Source of the DNA: Paenibacillus oryzae
Lineage (GTDB): Bacteria; Bacillota; Bacilli; Paenibacillales; Paenibacillaceae
Reading direction: 5' to 3'
Assembly: GCF_001675045.1 (NCBI RefSeq)
Contig: NZ_LYPA01000076.1
Location: 62,001 to 126,000 of the forward strand
Length of the DNA: 64,000 nucleotides
Below, one piece after another: positions 31,917 through 40,892 of this stretch. Each line of letters starts with the position of its first letter. Position 1 is the first letter of the stretch. Below the pieces are notes generated by a model. The model was not told the origin of the DNA and ran no database searches. It was given only the letters and a program-made list of their open reading frames with translations. The translations under genes and the position numbers were made by a program.

Positions 31917-34525
31917 TGGCCTCCGCCTTCGGTCTGGCCCAGATAATAGCCGACTCCGCCTATAACGGCTTCATCCACTAACTCCTCACGCTTCAGTCCC
32001 ATCAAATCCATGGACATTTGGCAAGCAACGATTTCCACGCCTTGCGCGATGGCGGATTGTATAAGCTCTTCAAGGGAAGCAACATTGTTGCTTTTCATTA
32101 GAGAGCGAATCATGGCCGGGCCTGCTCCTGCCATATTCATGCGGGACATTTTGAGCTTCCGGCTTCCTCGCGGCAGCATCGTGCCGAACATTTTGCCTAT
32201 CAGGCTTTTTCCGGGAGCAGATTTGCTGTTTTTGCGAATGATGGAAAGTCCCCAAAAGGTAAAGAAAAGCGTAACCTTTTTGCCGCTTGCCGCTGCTCCA
32301 TTGGCAATTATAAACGAAGCAATAGCTTTGTCCAGATCGCCGCTGAACACAACAATGGTGCTGGCGTTTGATCCAGAAGGAGCAAGCTGCGAGGTGCTGT
32401 CTGCGGCAGCACCTGAGAAACGAGGCGGAGCTTCTGACTTTTGAAGCCAGGCATTGATTTCGCCGTTTTCCTCCTTTTGGAGCTGCATCAAATTATTTCC
32501 GGTCATTTTGGCCCATGCGCGGATATCCTCGTAAAACCCGGGATCGGTAGCGGTCACCTGCAGCACTTGACCGGAGTGCAGCTGCTCCATGCGGCTTTTA
32601 ACCTGAAGCAGAGGCCCTGGGCAACAAAGGCCGCATGCATCCAGCGTGGCGTCGGCCTTTAATGCTCCACCGTCTCCCTGCGAAGGGACGAACGTTTGCT
32701 CCAAAGCCGCCGAGGCTTCGCCATACGTGTTGTTCACAGCTGCCGACGCTGCTTGCATGTCCTTCATAGCCATTGTTTGCGCATGCCCGTAGTTTTTCGG
32801 GACGGAGCCGGGTGCTGTGCCCTGCACGTCGTCGTCAGGCCATGCTTTTTTCAGGCTTCGAGGTTTAGTCGGATAAGGCGACGGACGGGACAGCCGATAG
32901 GTTTTGTATCCTCCACTCAAGTTTTTTACGCGGAATCCCCGTTGCTTCAGGATGCGAGAAGCGGTATATCCGCGCAGACCGACCTGGCAGTACACCCATA
33001 TCTCCTTGCTGGCATCCAGCTCCTCCAGACGATCCCGCAGCTCATCGACAGGAATGTGCATAGAGCCTGGAATATGACCTGCCGCATGCTCCATCTGGGA
33101 CCTGACATCCAGCAGCACCGTATTTTTTTCATCGCGGCGCTCCAGCTCGGCTGTACTGTAAACTTCCACTAATCCCTTAACTACATTTTCGGCAACGTAT
33201 CCCGCCATATTGACTGGATCTTTTGCAGAGGAATAGGGCGGTGCATAAGCCAGTTCCAGCTCGCTTAGCTCCATTACATTACCCCGGTACCGTATGAGGG
33301 TGGCGATATCGTCTATTCTTTTGTCGACGCCATCCCTGCCGACGGCTTGAGCGCCCAATACAACGCCTTCCGGATCAAACAATAGCTTCAGGGAAAGCGA
33401 TGAAGCTCCGGGATAATAGCCTGCATGGGAATTGGGGTGAATGTGAATGGCATGATAGGGCAAGCCAAGACGCTTTAACGTTTTTTCGTTGTTTCCGGTG
33501 GCAGCCCCGGTCAAGCCGAACACCTTGATAATGGATGTGCCTTGGGTGCCCTTGTAGCTTGTATCCAAGCCGCAGACATTATCGGCGGCGATCCGGCCTT
33601 GCTTGTTGGCTGGTCCGGCAAGCGGAATTGCGGTTTTACCGCCATTGACGTAATCCACAACCTCAACGGCATCGCCAACCGCGAAAACCCCCGAAAGATT
33701 GCTTTCCAGCTTGTCATTGACGACAATATGGCCTCTCGGACCAAGCTCCAGTCCGCTATTCTTCAGGAAAGTCGTATCCGGCGTAACTCCAATGGCCAGC
33801 AGAACCAAATCCGCAGTTACAGTATTGCCGCTTTCCAGATGGACGCCGACTCCTTCTCCGTTTTCCTCAAAGCCCTGCACTCTCTCGTTAAAAAGCAGGC
33901 CGATGCCTTGCTCGGACAGCTCTCCGGCAAGCATGCCGGCCATTTCGGGGTCCAGTGGGGCAAGGACCTGGGGTCCAGCTTCAATCAACGTTACCTCTAG
34001 TCCGGCCTCGCTCAGATTTTCTGCCATCTCGACGCCGATAAATCCGCCTCCGATCACAATCGCAGAACGGGTGCGTTCCTGATCGACCTTGCTTTTGATG
34101 CTGTCCATATCCGGGATGTTGCGAAGCGTATAAATATGCCGCCCCGAAATGCCGGGCAAATCGGGAACAATCGGCTTTGCTCCAGGCGACAAAATTAGCG
34201 CATCATAACTTTCCTCATACAAACCTTTGTCCGCGCTGCGAACTTTAACGAGACGCTGCTCATGATTAATAGATAAAACCTCGCTGCGCGTTCTGACGTC
34301 GATATTAAAGCGCTCCTTCATGCCCTCGGGAGTCTGGACCAGCAGGCGCGAACGCTCCTTGATGCTGTTTCCTATAAAATAGGGAAGGCCGCAGTTGGCA
34401 AAAGAAATATGCTCGCCCCGTTCAAACATAATAATGCTGGCATGCTCATCAAGACGCCTCAGTCTGGCTGCCGCCGAAGCGCCGCCGGCAACTCCGCCTA
34501 TAATCAAAACCTTTTTTGCTGCCAT
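31901..34525 (-). CDS. CoA-disulfide reductase-rhodanese-TusA-DsrE fusion protein
   Basis: An 874-aa sulfur-transfer flavoprotein. Residues 1-450: FAD/NAD(P)H-dependent CoA-disulfide reductase type (IIGGVAGGASAAARLRRL, redox Cys45 in SFANCGLPYF, VIGGGFIGVEMAENL, GVFAVGDAVEV). Residues about 460-545: rhodanese with active loop CQVGLRG. Residues about 625-695: TusA/SirA-like domain with ACGLCCPGPLLQVKSRM. The last 155 residues: DsrE2-like domain with VFSGDLDKAIASFIIANGAA and VACQMSMDLMGL. The chain could reduce persulfides or polysulfides and pass sulfane sulfur between domains. The start overlaps the arsR stop (TGATG), so the two are co-transcribed and coupled. Confidence 0.9.
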   Translation of the reverse strand: MAAKKVLIIGGVAGGASAAARLRRLDEHASIIMFERGEHISFANCGLPYFIGNSIKERSRLLVQTPEGMKERFNIDVRTRSEVLSINHEQRLVKVRSADKGLYEESYDALILSPGAKPIVPDLPGISGRHIYTLRNIPDMDSIKSKVDQERTRSAIVIGGGFIGVEMAENLSEAGLEVTLIEAGPQVLAPLDPEMAGMLAGELSEQGIGLLFNERVQGFEENGEGVGVHLESGNTVTADLVLLAIGVTPDTTFLKNSGLELGPRGHIVVNDKLESNLSGVFAVGDAVEVVDYVNGGKTAIPLAGPANKQGRIAADNVCGLDTSYKGTQGTSIIKVFGLTGAATGNNEKTLKRLGLPYHAIHIHPNSHAGYYPGASSLSLKLLFDPEGVVLGAQAVGRDGVDKRIDDIATLIRYRGNVMELSELELAYAPPYSSAKDPVNMAGYVAENVVKGLVEVYSTAELERRDEKNTVLLDVRSQMEHAAGHIPGSMHIPVDELRDRLEELDASKEIWVYCQVGLRGYTASRILKQRGFRVKNLSGGYKTYRLSRPSPYPTKPRSLKKAWPDDDVQGTAPGSVPKNYGHAQTMAMKDMQAASAAVNNTYGEASAALEQTFVPSQGDGGALKADATLDACGLCCPGPLLQVKSRMEQLHSGQVLQVTATDPGFYEDIRAWAKMTGNNLMQLQKEENGEINAWLQKSEAPPRFSGAAADSTSQLAPSGSNASTIVVFSGDLDKAIASFIIANGAAASGKKVTLFFTFWGLSIIRKNSKSAPGKSLIGKMFGTMLPRGSRKLKMSRMNMAGAGPAMIRSLMKSNNVASLEELIQSAIAQGVEIVACQMSMDLMGLKREELVDEAVIGGVGYYLGQTEGGGHHLFI

Positions 34526-34815
34526 CAGTTTTGCTCCTCCTCCAGAAACAGTTCCACGAACTGTTTAATTTTTTCATTTTTAATGGAATAATTCACTTCC
34601 AGCCCGTTGCGCTCGGCTTCAACTATTCCGGCTGTCCTCAGCTTCTGCAAATGCTGGGAAACTGTTGATTGAGGCAGCCCAAGGCAATCCTGCATAAATG
34701 AAACATTGCAATTTCCTTTTTGCAGCAGGCCGTTTAGAATACATAGCCGCACGGGATGGGCAATAGCTTTCAGCACTTCCGCCTTGGCATCAAAAGCCCG
34801 ATAATTGTTATCCAT
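34525..34815 (-). CDS. ArsR-family regulator, probable sulfur-stress sensor
   Basis: A 96-aa winged-helix repressor. Seen: LKAIAHPVRLCILNGLLQKG and the recognition part LGLPQSTVSQHLQKLRTAGI. Cys25, Cys36 and Cys44 could sense persulfide, as in SqrR/BigR-type members; a metal site is not obvious. It is first in an operon with the sulfur-transfer flavoprotein, which supports a persulfide or reactive-sulfur signal. An imperfect palindrome lies upstream at 34839. ATG 34815 follows AAAGGGAGCTGAACC. Confidence 0.85.
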   Translation of the reverse strand: MDNNYRAFDAKAEVLKAIAHPVRLCILNGLLQKGNCNVSFMQDCLGLPQSTVSQHLQKLRTAGIVEAERNGLEVNYSIKNEKIKQFVELFLEEEQN

Positions 34816-34838
34816 GGTTCAGCTCCCTTTGAATCACT

Positions 34839-34858
34839 ATATCCATATATTACGATAT
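34839..34858. promoter_or_regulatory. Candidate ArsR-type operator
   Basis: ATATC-N10-GATAT, an AT-rich dyad 24 bases before the arsR start on the minus strand, where the promoter should be. The form fits ArsR-family operators; the factor is inferred from position only. Confidence 0.45.
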
Positions 34859-34953
34859 AACGATTTTAATTGCAACTGTATAAGATTTCGCTTGCCAGAA
34901 GTTCCTCATTATGGTAGCATGTCCTTAATGTGATACATGAACGAACGGGAGGA

Positions 34954-34995
34954 AGCACCTCTTTCGCAAAATTTGCGAAGGAGGTGCTTTTTTTT
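34954..34995 (+). terminator. Intrinsic terminator or attenuator in the HRDC gene leader
   Basis: AGCACCTCTTTCGCAAA pairs with TTTGCGAAGGAGGTGCT and is followed by eight T's on the plus strand. No plus-strand gene ends here, since the neighbour is divergent, so it lies in the 5' leader of the HRDC-domain gene. The stem hides a perfect AAGGAGGTG ribosome-binding sequence. Confidence 0.75.
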
Positions 34996-35062
34996 GCACC
35001 TCAAAATCTGGCTGGTTCGTTTATCGGTCGCTACATTTAATCCATTGAAAGGGTGTATGGGA

Positions 35063-36061
35063 ATGCAACTGGTATTCATGAACACATTCGAAAAACTGGA
35101 AGGCGATCATCATTATACCGCTCGTTTAACAATAGCCGAGGAGCAAGGCGTTTGGCATGTTAATTGGCAGGAAATGGACACTGCCCAAACGATGGAGCTA
35201 GAGGTTTGGTACGAAAGCCTGTCATGGGAGGAGCTATTGACAGCGTTCCGGCACGGGGTTGCGTTAAAGATGGGCGCAGGCTATGTGCCCGTCATTGAAT
35301 CCATGCTGGATGGAGACCGTCATGCTAAAGGCAGCTATCGCTCCATGCTGCAGTGTTATGGCGAGCATTATGGGAACGAAGCCGTGTTTCAGACGCTAAG
35401 AGAATGGCGCCGCAAGAAAGCGGCCGCCGACAGAAAATCGCCTTTTTTGATTGCCACCAATGTATTGCTGTGGATGATTAGCGCTTATCTGCCTCATAAT
35501 GAAGAAGAGCTGCGGCAAATTCCGGGTTGGGGCAAAGCGCGTAATGAAGCCTATGGCGGAGATATTTTGGAGCTCACCAGACCATACACCAGAGAAACGG
35601 CTTTCCCATTGGATTGGGTGGCACAGAAGCTGGACGGAGAATTGTTCCGCAACTGGCAGCTCAAGCAGCAGGAAAATAAATACCGCAATGCGCTGGAGCG
35701 GCAGGAGGAGAAAAAGCGATTGTTAAGCATTGTACAGCAAGGCGGTCTTCTGAGCACGCTGGAGGAAGAGCTGAAGCTGCCGCGGCGGGAGCTACTGCTC
35801 AGAATGGAGCAATTGGAGCAGGAGGGCTACGAGCTAGAGCCGCTGGTTGAGGAAGAGCTGCGAGATGTACCGGAGGCGGAGATGCATTCCATCCTGGAAG
35901 TCATGACCGAAAAGGGCGATCGTTATTTAAAACCCGTATTGGAGCACGTATATGGAGAGGGTAATAGGTCTAAAGATGGAAGAACTGACGAACTATTGTA
36001 TGAAAAGCTTCGCTTGATACGGATTCATTTTCGGCGGAAACAAGGGAAAAAAGCGGTCTAA
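35063..36061 (+). CDS. HRDC-domain protein, unknown role
   Basis: A 332-aa protein. The middle contains an HRDC nucleic-acid-binding domain (LREWRRKKAAADRKSPFLIA, then LPHNEEELRQIPGWGKARN). It is followed by a Lys/Glu-rich coiled-coil region (NKYRNALERQEEKKRLLSIV) and a C-terminal helical part. No helicase motor is present, so it is not a RecQ. Family members in Bacilli are poorly known. ATG 35063 has AAAGGG nine bases before; the frame is open back to 34937 through the terminator and is probably untranslated there. The leader terminator suggests attenuation. Confidence 0.7.
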   Translation: MQLVFMNTFEKLEGDHHYTARLTIAEEQGVWHVNWQEMDTAQTMELEVWYESLSWEELLTAFRHGVALKMGAGYVPVIESMLDGDRHAKGSYRSMLQCYGEHYGNEAVFQTLREWRRKKAAADRKSPFLIATNVLLWMISAYLPHNEEELRQIPGWGKARNEAYGGDILELTRPYTRETAFPLDWVAQKLDGELFRNWQLKQQENKYRNALERQEEKKRLLSIVQQGGLLSTLEEELKLPRRELLLRMEQLEQEGYELEPLVEEELRDVPEAEMHSILEVMTEKGDRYLKPVLEHVYGEGNRSKDGRTDELLYEKLRLIRIHFRRKQGKKAV

Positions 36062-36115
36062 TGGAAGTTTTTGCGACAAATTTGCGTAGGTCTAAAGTTT
36101 CATATGTGTGAATAA

Positions 36116-36148
36116 TAGTATACTTGTCCTATGATTTAAAGTATACTA
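36116..36148. promoter_or_regulatory. 10-base inverted repeat upstream of cheX
   Basis: TAGTATACTT, 13 bases, AAGTATACTA is a perfect 10-base dyad. It sits about 55 bases before the CheX start in AT-rich promoter-like DNA and may be an operator. The binding protein is unknown. Confidence 0.5.
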
Positions 36149-36201
36149 TTAACAACTTAGACAAATAGCGAATTTTGTCGAACAAAGGAGCGCTACCCTT
36201 T

Positions 36202-36663
36202 ATGAAGGCAGAATATATCAATCCGTTTCTTGAATCTGCAAAGCTCGTAATTGAACAGGTGGTGCAAATCCGGCCTGAAACAGGTCAATTAGGCCTGAAG
36301 GACATTAAATTCGTAGAAAACTATATCTGGATTCAGATTGGTCTTAACGGACAAATGAACGGAGATATCGTTTTTGGCTTGAGCGAAGAGGTTGCTCTCA
36401 AGATGGTGTCGGCCATGATGGGCGGATTTGTTATTTCTGAAATTGACGAGATAGGACGTAGCGCGATTTCTGAACTTGGTAACATGATTAGCGGAAATGC
36501 AAGCACCATTCTTTACAATCAAGGTGTCCGGGTGGATATAACGCCTCCAAAAGTTATTCAGTCCGCACAATCCGCTGGGTTTCAGCCGGCGCAAGCGCTG
36601 ACGATACCTCTTATTATGGATGGAATCGGCGAGCTGGATATTCAGGTATTGGTGGCCTCCTAA
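36202..36663 (+). CDS. CheX-like chemotaxis phosphatase
   Basis: A 153-aa protein of the CheC/CheX/FliY phosphatase family that dephosphorylates CheY~P. Seen: INPFLESAKLVIEQV at the N terminus, GDIVFGLSEEVALKMVSAMM, and the active-site helix E-x2-N in AISELGNMISGNAS. It should dampen the chemotaxis signal; chemoreceptor 29049 is nearby. ATG 36202 has AAAGGAG eleven bases upstream, preferred over the TTG at 36175. It is followed by a terminator at 36714. Confidence 0.87.
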   Translation: MKAEYINPFLESAKLVIEQVVQIRPETGQLGLKDIKFVENYIWIQIGLNGQMNGDIVFGLSEEVALKMVSAMMGGFVISEIDEIGRSAISELGNMISGNASTILYNQGVRVDITPPKVIQSAQSAGFQPAQALTIPLIMDGIGELDIQVLVAS

Positions 36664-36713
36664 GACCGTATGCTCTTGAGCAGTATGGAAGAACAAGCTT
36701 AAACCTCAGAATC

Positions 36714-36756
36714 AAAAGCCTCCGGACCGCCTGCAGGGTGGTGAAGGAGGCTTTTG
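36714..36756 (+). terminator. Intrinsic terminator after cheX
   Basis: AAAAGCCTCC and GGAGGCTTTT form a 10-pair stem around 22 bases, ending in TTTTG. Confidence 0.8.
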
Positions 36757-36852
36757 TCATTGAAAATTGCATGAAAACGCCTTTGCTTCGAGGAAGCTGA
36801 TGCGCTACACTTGAGCAAGAGAGAATGAGGAAGCCGAAGGCGGTGGTTTGAG

Positions 36853-37626
36853 ATGTTAAAAGGAAAGGTCGTGCTCATTACGGGAGCATCGAGCGGGATT
36901 GGGGCGCTGGCAGCCTCCGAGCTGGCGCGTCATGGGGCAGTTCCGGTGTTGACTGGCCGTAATTTGGAAAAGCTTAAAAAACATGCGGAGGCCATATCCG
37001 CGGATTGTCTCTATTATAAGATGGATGTTGCAAACAGGGATGAAATTCGTCAAGTTGTAGAGCAGGTATTGAATAAACATGGCGTCATCGACATTTTGCT
37101 CAACAATGCCGGTTACGGCGAGTTTCGGCGTTTTGAGGAGATGCCGGTGGAGGATTTCCAGGCTATGATGGACACCAACTATATGGGCATAGTACGCTGT
37201 ACAAAAGAAGTGCTCCCCCATATGCTGAAGCGGGGTTCGGGGCATATCGTCAATATCGCATCCATGGCTGGGAAAATCGGCTCTGCCAAATCGGTCAGCT
37301 ATACGGCAACGAAACATGCCGTGTTAGGCTTTACCAATGCACTCCGAATGGAGATGGCGCAACAGGGCATCAAGGTGTCCGCCATAAATCCTGGTCCCAT
37401 CGACACTGAATTTTTTAGCATCGCAGATCCCGCCGGAAATTACGTCAAAAATGTCGGATGGCTTATGATGAAGCCTGAATATGTAGTAAAAGGCATTCTT
37501 CGCGTGATGGATACGGGCAAGGCGGAGCTGGACTTGCCGCGTAAGGCTGGTTTTGCGATCAAGCTGTATCAGTTGTTTCCGCGCACTGTGGACAGGTTGT
37601 TTGGAAAATGGATGAATCAAAAATAG
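36853..37626 (+). CDS. Short-chain dehydrogenase/reductase
   Basis: A 257-aa classical SDR. Seen: ITGASSGIGALAASELARHG (NAD(P) binding), LLNNAGYGEF, the catalytic Ser in VNIASMAGKIG, and Y-x3-K in SYTATKHAV. The C-terminal part, FPRTVDRLFGKWMN, is basic and hydrophobic. Substrate cannot be deduced. It lies 24 bases before the DEAD-box helicase gene and may share its transcript. Confidence 0.88.
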   Translation: MLKGKVVLITGASSGIGALAASELARHGAVPVLTGRNLEKLKKHAEAISADCLYYKMDVANRDEIRQVVEQVLNKHGVIDILLNNAGYGEFRRFEEMPVEDFQAMMDTNYMGIVRCTKEVLPHMLKRGSGHIVNIASMAGKIGSAKSVSYTATKHAVLGFTNALRMEMAQQGIKVSAINPGPIDTEFFSIADPAGNYVKNVGWLMMKPEYVVKGILRVMDTGKAELDLPRKAGFAIKLYQLFPRTVDRLFGKWMNQK

Positions 37627-37650
37627 CAGGTACATAGAGGAGTTAAAGGC

Positions 37651-39240
37651 ATGAACGATAAAACATGGACGGAATTGGGTATTACTGAATCATTATCACA
37701 GGCTCTGAAGGAACGTGGAATTGTAACGCCAACCGATGTTCAGGCTGAGGCGATTCCGGCGCTTTTGGCGGGGCATGATGTTACTGCGCGCTCGCAAACC
37801 GGCAGCGGGAAAACATTGGCGTTTTTACTGCCGATTCTTCAGCGGATAAATGCGGCATCAGGCGCCATTCAAGGCGTTGTTATTTCTCCGACGCAGGAGC
37901 TGGCTATGCAAATTGTACGGGTTGCGGAGCAATATAGCGAACCGCTGGGCATCCGCATACAGCAATTGATTGGCGGCGCCGCGATGAAGCGCCAGGTTGA
38001 AAAGCTGAAGCTGCGCCCGCATCTGATCATAGGAACTCCCGGACGCATTCATGAGCTTGTCAAGCTGCGCAAGCTGAAGCTTGGAGAGGTTCGTTTTGTC
38101 GTTATAGACGAAGCGGATCAAACCTTCCAGCTAGGTTCCACTAAGGATTTGGAAACGGTCCTTTATTCCATGAATCCGAAAAGGCAAACCGCCTTTTTTT
38201 CGGCTACTTATCCCGAAATTATGACCCGTTACGAAGGACGCTGGATGAAGGAGCCCGTACGCGTGCAATTAAAGCCGCTGCAGCGGGTTGCGGAAACGGT
38301 GTCCAACTACTATATATTAAGCGATAAACGCGATAAAACCGATACAGTGCGCAGGCTTGTGCGGCTGCTGAATCCGGCCTCCGCCTTGTTATTCCTGAAT
38401 GATACGGGTGAAATAGCCAATTGGGAAGCCAAGCTGAAGTATGAAGGCTTTGCGGTAGAGACGTTATACGGCGATTCCGACAAACTGAGAAGAGCGGCAA
38501 CGCTGGCGCGTTTCCGCGACGGGACTTGCCAATTGCTGCTTGCAACCGACGTTGCGGCACGCGGGCTGGATATTGAAGGTCTGCCGCTGGTCATGCAACT
38601 GGACCCTGCAATTGATGCCGACCACTATGTCCACCGGGCAGGAAGAACGGGACGTATGGGCCGCAGCGGCACGGTTATTACAATCGTAACTCCGCAGGAG
38701 TTATTCATTATGGAAAAATTCCGCAAGCAGCTTGGCATTGACCTGCAGGAAAGAGCTATGTTCCGCGGCCGGTTTTTATCGATGGAGGAGCTGGCTGCCG
38801 CAACTAGCCCGCATAGGGGGATAAAAAGCGGACAACCAAGAGAAAATGGAACTGGCTTGGGCGGCGGCAGAGCCAAGACTGCTCGAGAAACCAAAGCTGT
38901 ATTAGAAAACAAAGCTGTAAAAGATACCAAAGCTGATGGAGCGGCAAGCCGTAATGGTTCAATCCAACCGAGTCGTTCAACTGGAGAGAATGCCGGAGCG
39001 CTTCATGGACGTTCCAACAAAACCGTGGCAGCTAACCGGAGAGACAGTGGTGTAAAAGCCAAGGGAGGACGTCCGGGCGCTCCTGACGGAGGACGCGCTA
39101 ACGTTTCCGGCGGTTCAGTCAAATCTGCTTCATCGACCGGCGGCAAGGCCAAACAGACTAAAAAAAGCGAAGGCAAAAACAAGGGAGCGCCTAAATGGCT
39201 TAAAGAGAAGCGCCAACAATCCAGCCAAGCGGACAAATAA
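37651..39240 (+). CDS. DEAD-box RNA helicase
   Basis: A 529-aa ATP-dependent RNA helicase. Seen in order: Q motif, SQTGSGKTLAFLLPI (motif I), SPTQELAMQI, GTPGRIHELV, VIDEADQ (motif II), FFSATYPE (motif III), ATDVAARGLDI and VHRAGRTGRMGRSG (motif VI). The last 130 residues are a disordered Lys/Arg/Gly/Asn-rich tail, common in cold-shock and ribosome-assembly helicases such as CshA/CshB/DbpA. The ATG has AGAGGAG upstream. The specific partner RNA is unknown. Confidence 0.92.
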   Translation: MNDKTWTELGITESLSQALKERGIVTPTDVQAEAIPALLAGHDVTARSQTGSGKTLAFLLPILQRINAASGAIQGVVISPTQELAMQIVRVAEQYSEPLGIRIQQLIGGAAMKRQVEKLKLRPHLIIGTPGRIHELVKLRKLKLGEVRFVVIDEADQTFQLGSTKDLETVLYSMNPKRQTAFFSATYPEIMTRYEGRWMKEPVRVQLKPLQRVAETVSNYYILSDKRDKTDTVRRLVRLLNPASALLFLNDTGEIANWEAKLKYEGFAVETLYGDSDKLRRAATLARFRDGTCQLLLATDVAARGLDIEGLPLVMQLDPAIDADHYVHRAGRTGRMGRSGTVITIVTPQELFIMEKFRKQLGIDLQERAMFRGRFLSMEELAAATSPHRGIKSGQPRENGTGLGGGRAKTARETKAVLENKAVKDTKADGAASRNGSIQPSRSTGENAGALHGRSNKTVAANRRDSGVKAKGGRPGAPDGGRANVSGGSVKSASSTGGKAKQTKKSEGKNKGAPKWLKEKRQQSSQADK

Positions 39241-39329
39241 TTCTCTTTGACCCTGAAAAACCGCTCACATGGCGTTCAAACAAGCTGAATCTTTTTACTC
39301 AACCAGCATGGTACAAAATAACTATTTAT

Positions 39330-39432
39330 AAAAGCCACCCCCTCTAATTGTCTTTTGGCCCCCGAATGTTATGGGCGAAGGCAACAACGGCGACAACATC
39401 GCCAAATGAAAAAAGAGGAGAGTGGCTTTTTT
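39330..39432 (+). promoter_or_regulatory. Structured leader hiding the SLH gene ribosome-binding site
   Basis: AAAAGCCACcccCTCT (39330-39345) pairs with AGAGgagaGTGGCTTTT (39414-39430), so the SD AGAGGAG sits inside the stem. The T run ends at the base before the ATG at 39433. Inside lie GCCC/GGGC and GGCGAcaacaTCGCC hairpins. It looks like an attenuator or riboswitch-type RNA, but I do not recognise a known class. It could also terminate the helicase transcript. Confidence 0.5.
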
Positions 39433-40695
39433 ATGACTACCAATAAACTGTGGAAAAAGACTGCAATAACGGCAACAGCCATGCTTATGCTGGCAAGCGG
39501 CGCAACCTCCGCTTTTGCGGACGCCAAAGGCAATCATGACGGAAACGATAAAGGCAAACATAAAGGCTGGTACGAAAATAGCAATAACGGCAAAGGAAAC
39601 AAAGATAAAGATAAAAGCAAAGATGAAGACAAGGCGAATATCCGCTGGAACTTCAAGGACGAGCAGGATTTGGAATGGGCGCTGGAATACATTATGCGCC
39701 TGGCGGCAAAAGGCGTTTTCACGGGATACGAGGATGGAACCTTCAAGCCAAAGCAAAATATTTCGCGTATTGAAACGTTGACAGCGGCCGTCAGACTGAT
39801 GGGTCTGCGCGAACAAGCGGAATCCGCGGAGGAAATGAAAACCGAGCTCAACTTCAAGGATGCCGATAAGCTGTACAAAAAATATCCTTGGGCCGTTGGT
39901 TACGTGGCGGTAGGCTTGGAAAATGATCTTTTTATTGAATCGGAAACGGAAATCAAGCCGGAGCAAAATGCAACCCGGCTCTGGTCGACGATTTTGTTGA
40001 TTAAAGCGCTCAAGCTGGAGGATGAAGCCAAAAAGCTGAACAATACGAAGCTTGATTTCAAGGATGCTAATGAAATTCCGGCGGGTGCGGTTGGTTATGT
40101 AGCCCTTGCTCTTGAGAAGGGCATCATTACGGGCTATTCCGATAAACACGGCAACAAAACCTTCCGTCCTAATCAGCCCGTTACCCGCGCCGAGCTTGCG
40201 GCATTGCTTGATCGTACAGACAACGAAATGCCTGACCATGACGCGCAAGCGATTGTCGGCAAGCTGAAAGCCGCTCCGGTTAACGGCACATTAACGCTCG
40301 TCAAGCCGGACAATACCGAGGTGACACTGGCAATTGATCCAACTGTCTTTATTTTCCGTGATGACAAAAAAGCCCCGGTAAGCGCGCTGCAAGCGGGCGA
40401 CAGCTTGTTCCTGCGGACATATCAGCAAAAGGTTGTATTTATTGAAGTGACGGAGAAGGCTCCCGCAAGCACGGCTTTTACAGAGCTGGGGCAAGTCAAT
40501 ACGCTGAATTTCAATGCTCAGGCCAAGCTGTCCACGATTTCCCTGACTCGCGTGGAAAACGGCCAAACAAAAGTGTTGATTTACAATGTTGATGCTAACG
40601 TTACCATCATTGGCGATGCGTCCAAGCTGAAGAGCGGTCAGGTCGTGGAGGTTAAAGGCGAAGCTGGCACCGTTAAGTCCATTGAAATAAAATAA
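39433..40695 (+). CDS. SLH-domain cell-surface protein
   Basis: A 420-aa secreted protein. Seen: a Sec signal peptide (KKTAITATAMLMLASGATSA then FA|DA), a short Asp/Lys/Gly/Asn-rich linker (HDGNDKGKHKG), and three S-layer homology repeats with GVFTGYEDGTFKPKQNISRI, LENDLFIESETEIKPEQN (degenerate) and GIITGYSDKHGNKTFRPNQP plus TRAELAALL. The C-terminal 150 residues are beta-rich with no family I recognise. It should be held on pyruvylated secondary cell-wall polymer. ATG 39433 sits immediately after the T run of the leader hairpin. Confidence 0.88.
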   Translation: MTTNKLWKKTAITATAMLMLASGATSAFADAKGNHDGNDKGKHKGWYENSNNGKGNKDKDKSKDEDKANIRWNFKDEQDLEWALEYIMRLAAKGVFTGYEDGTFKPKQNISRIETLTAAVRLMGLREQAESAEEMKTELNFKDADKLYKKYPWAVGYVAVGLENDLFIESETEIKPEQNATRLWSTILLIKALKLEDEAKKLNNTKLDFKDANEIPAGAVGYVALALEKGIITGYSDKHGNKTFRPNQPVTRAELAALLDRTDNEMPDHDAQAIVGKLKAAPVNGTLTLVKPDNTEVTLAIDPTVFIFRDDKKAPVSALQAGDSLFLRTYQQKVVFIEVTEKAPASTAFTELGQVNTLNFNAQAKLSTISLTRVENGQTKVLIYNVDANVTIIGDASKLKSGQVVEVKGEAGTVKSIEIK

Positions 40696-40716
40696 GCAAT
40701 AAACATCTGTGCCCGG

Positions 40717-40760
40717 CCTTGGTCAACCGTCTCTATAGAGATGGCTGGCCAAGGTTTTTT
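40717..40760 (+). terminator. Intrinsic terminator after the SLH gene
   Basis: CCTTGGtCAaCCgTCTCT / AGATGGCTGGCCAAGG forms a long stem with few mismatches, followed by six T's. Confidence 0.85.
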
Positions 40761-40892
40761 AATATGCGGTGAGCATGTTGATTGCCTGAACTTGATTTAA
40801 GGGGCAATTGCGGCTTTTTTTGAAATTAGCCTCCATTTTCGGTATGCTGATAGACAGAGAGTTTTTATATGGCGGAAATGAAGGTGAATGTA

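Noticed and set aside
36176..36182. TGTCGAA (Spo0A box) before cheX
   Set aside because: It overlaps the ribosome-binding region right before the start, where an activator site makes little sense; a 7-base match is expected by chance.
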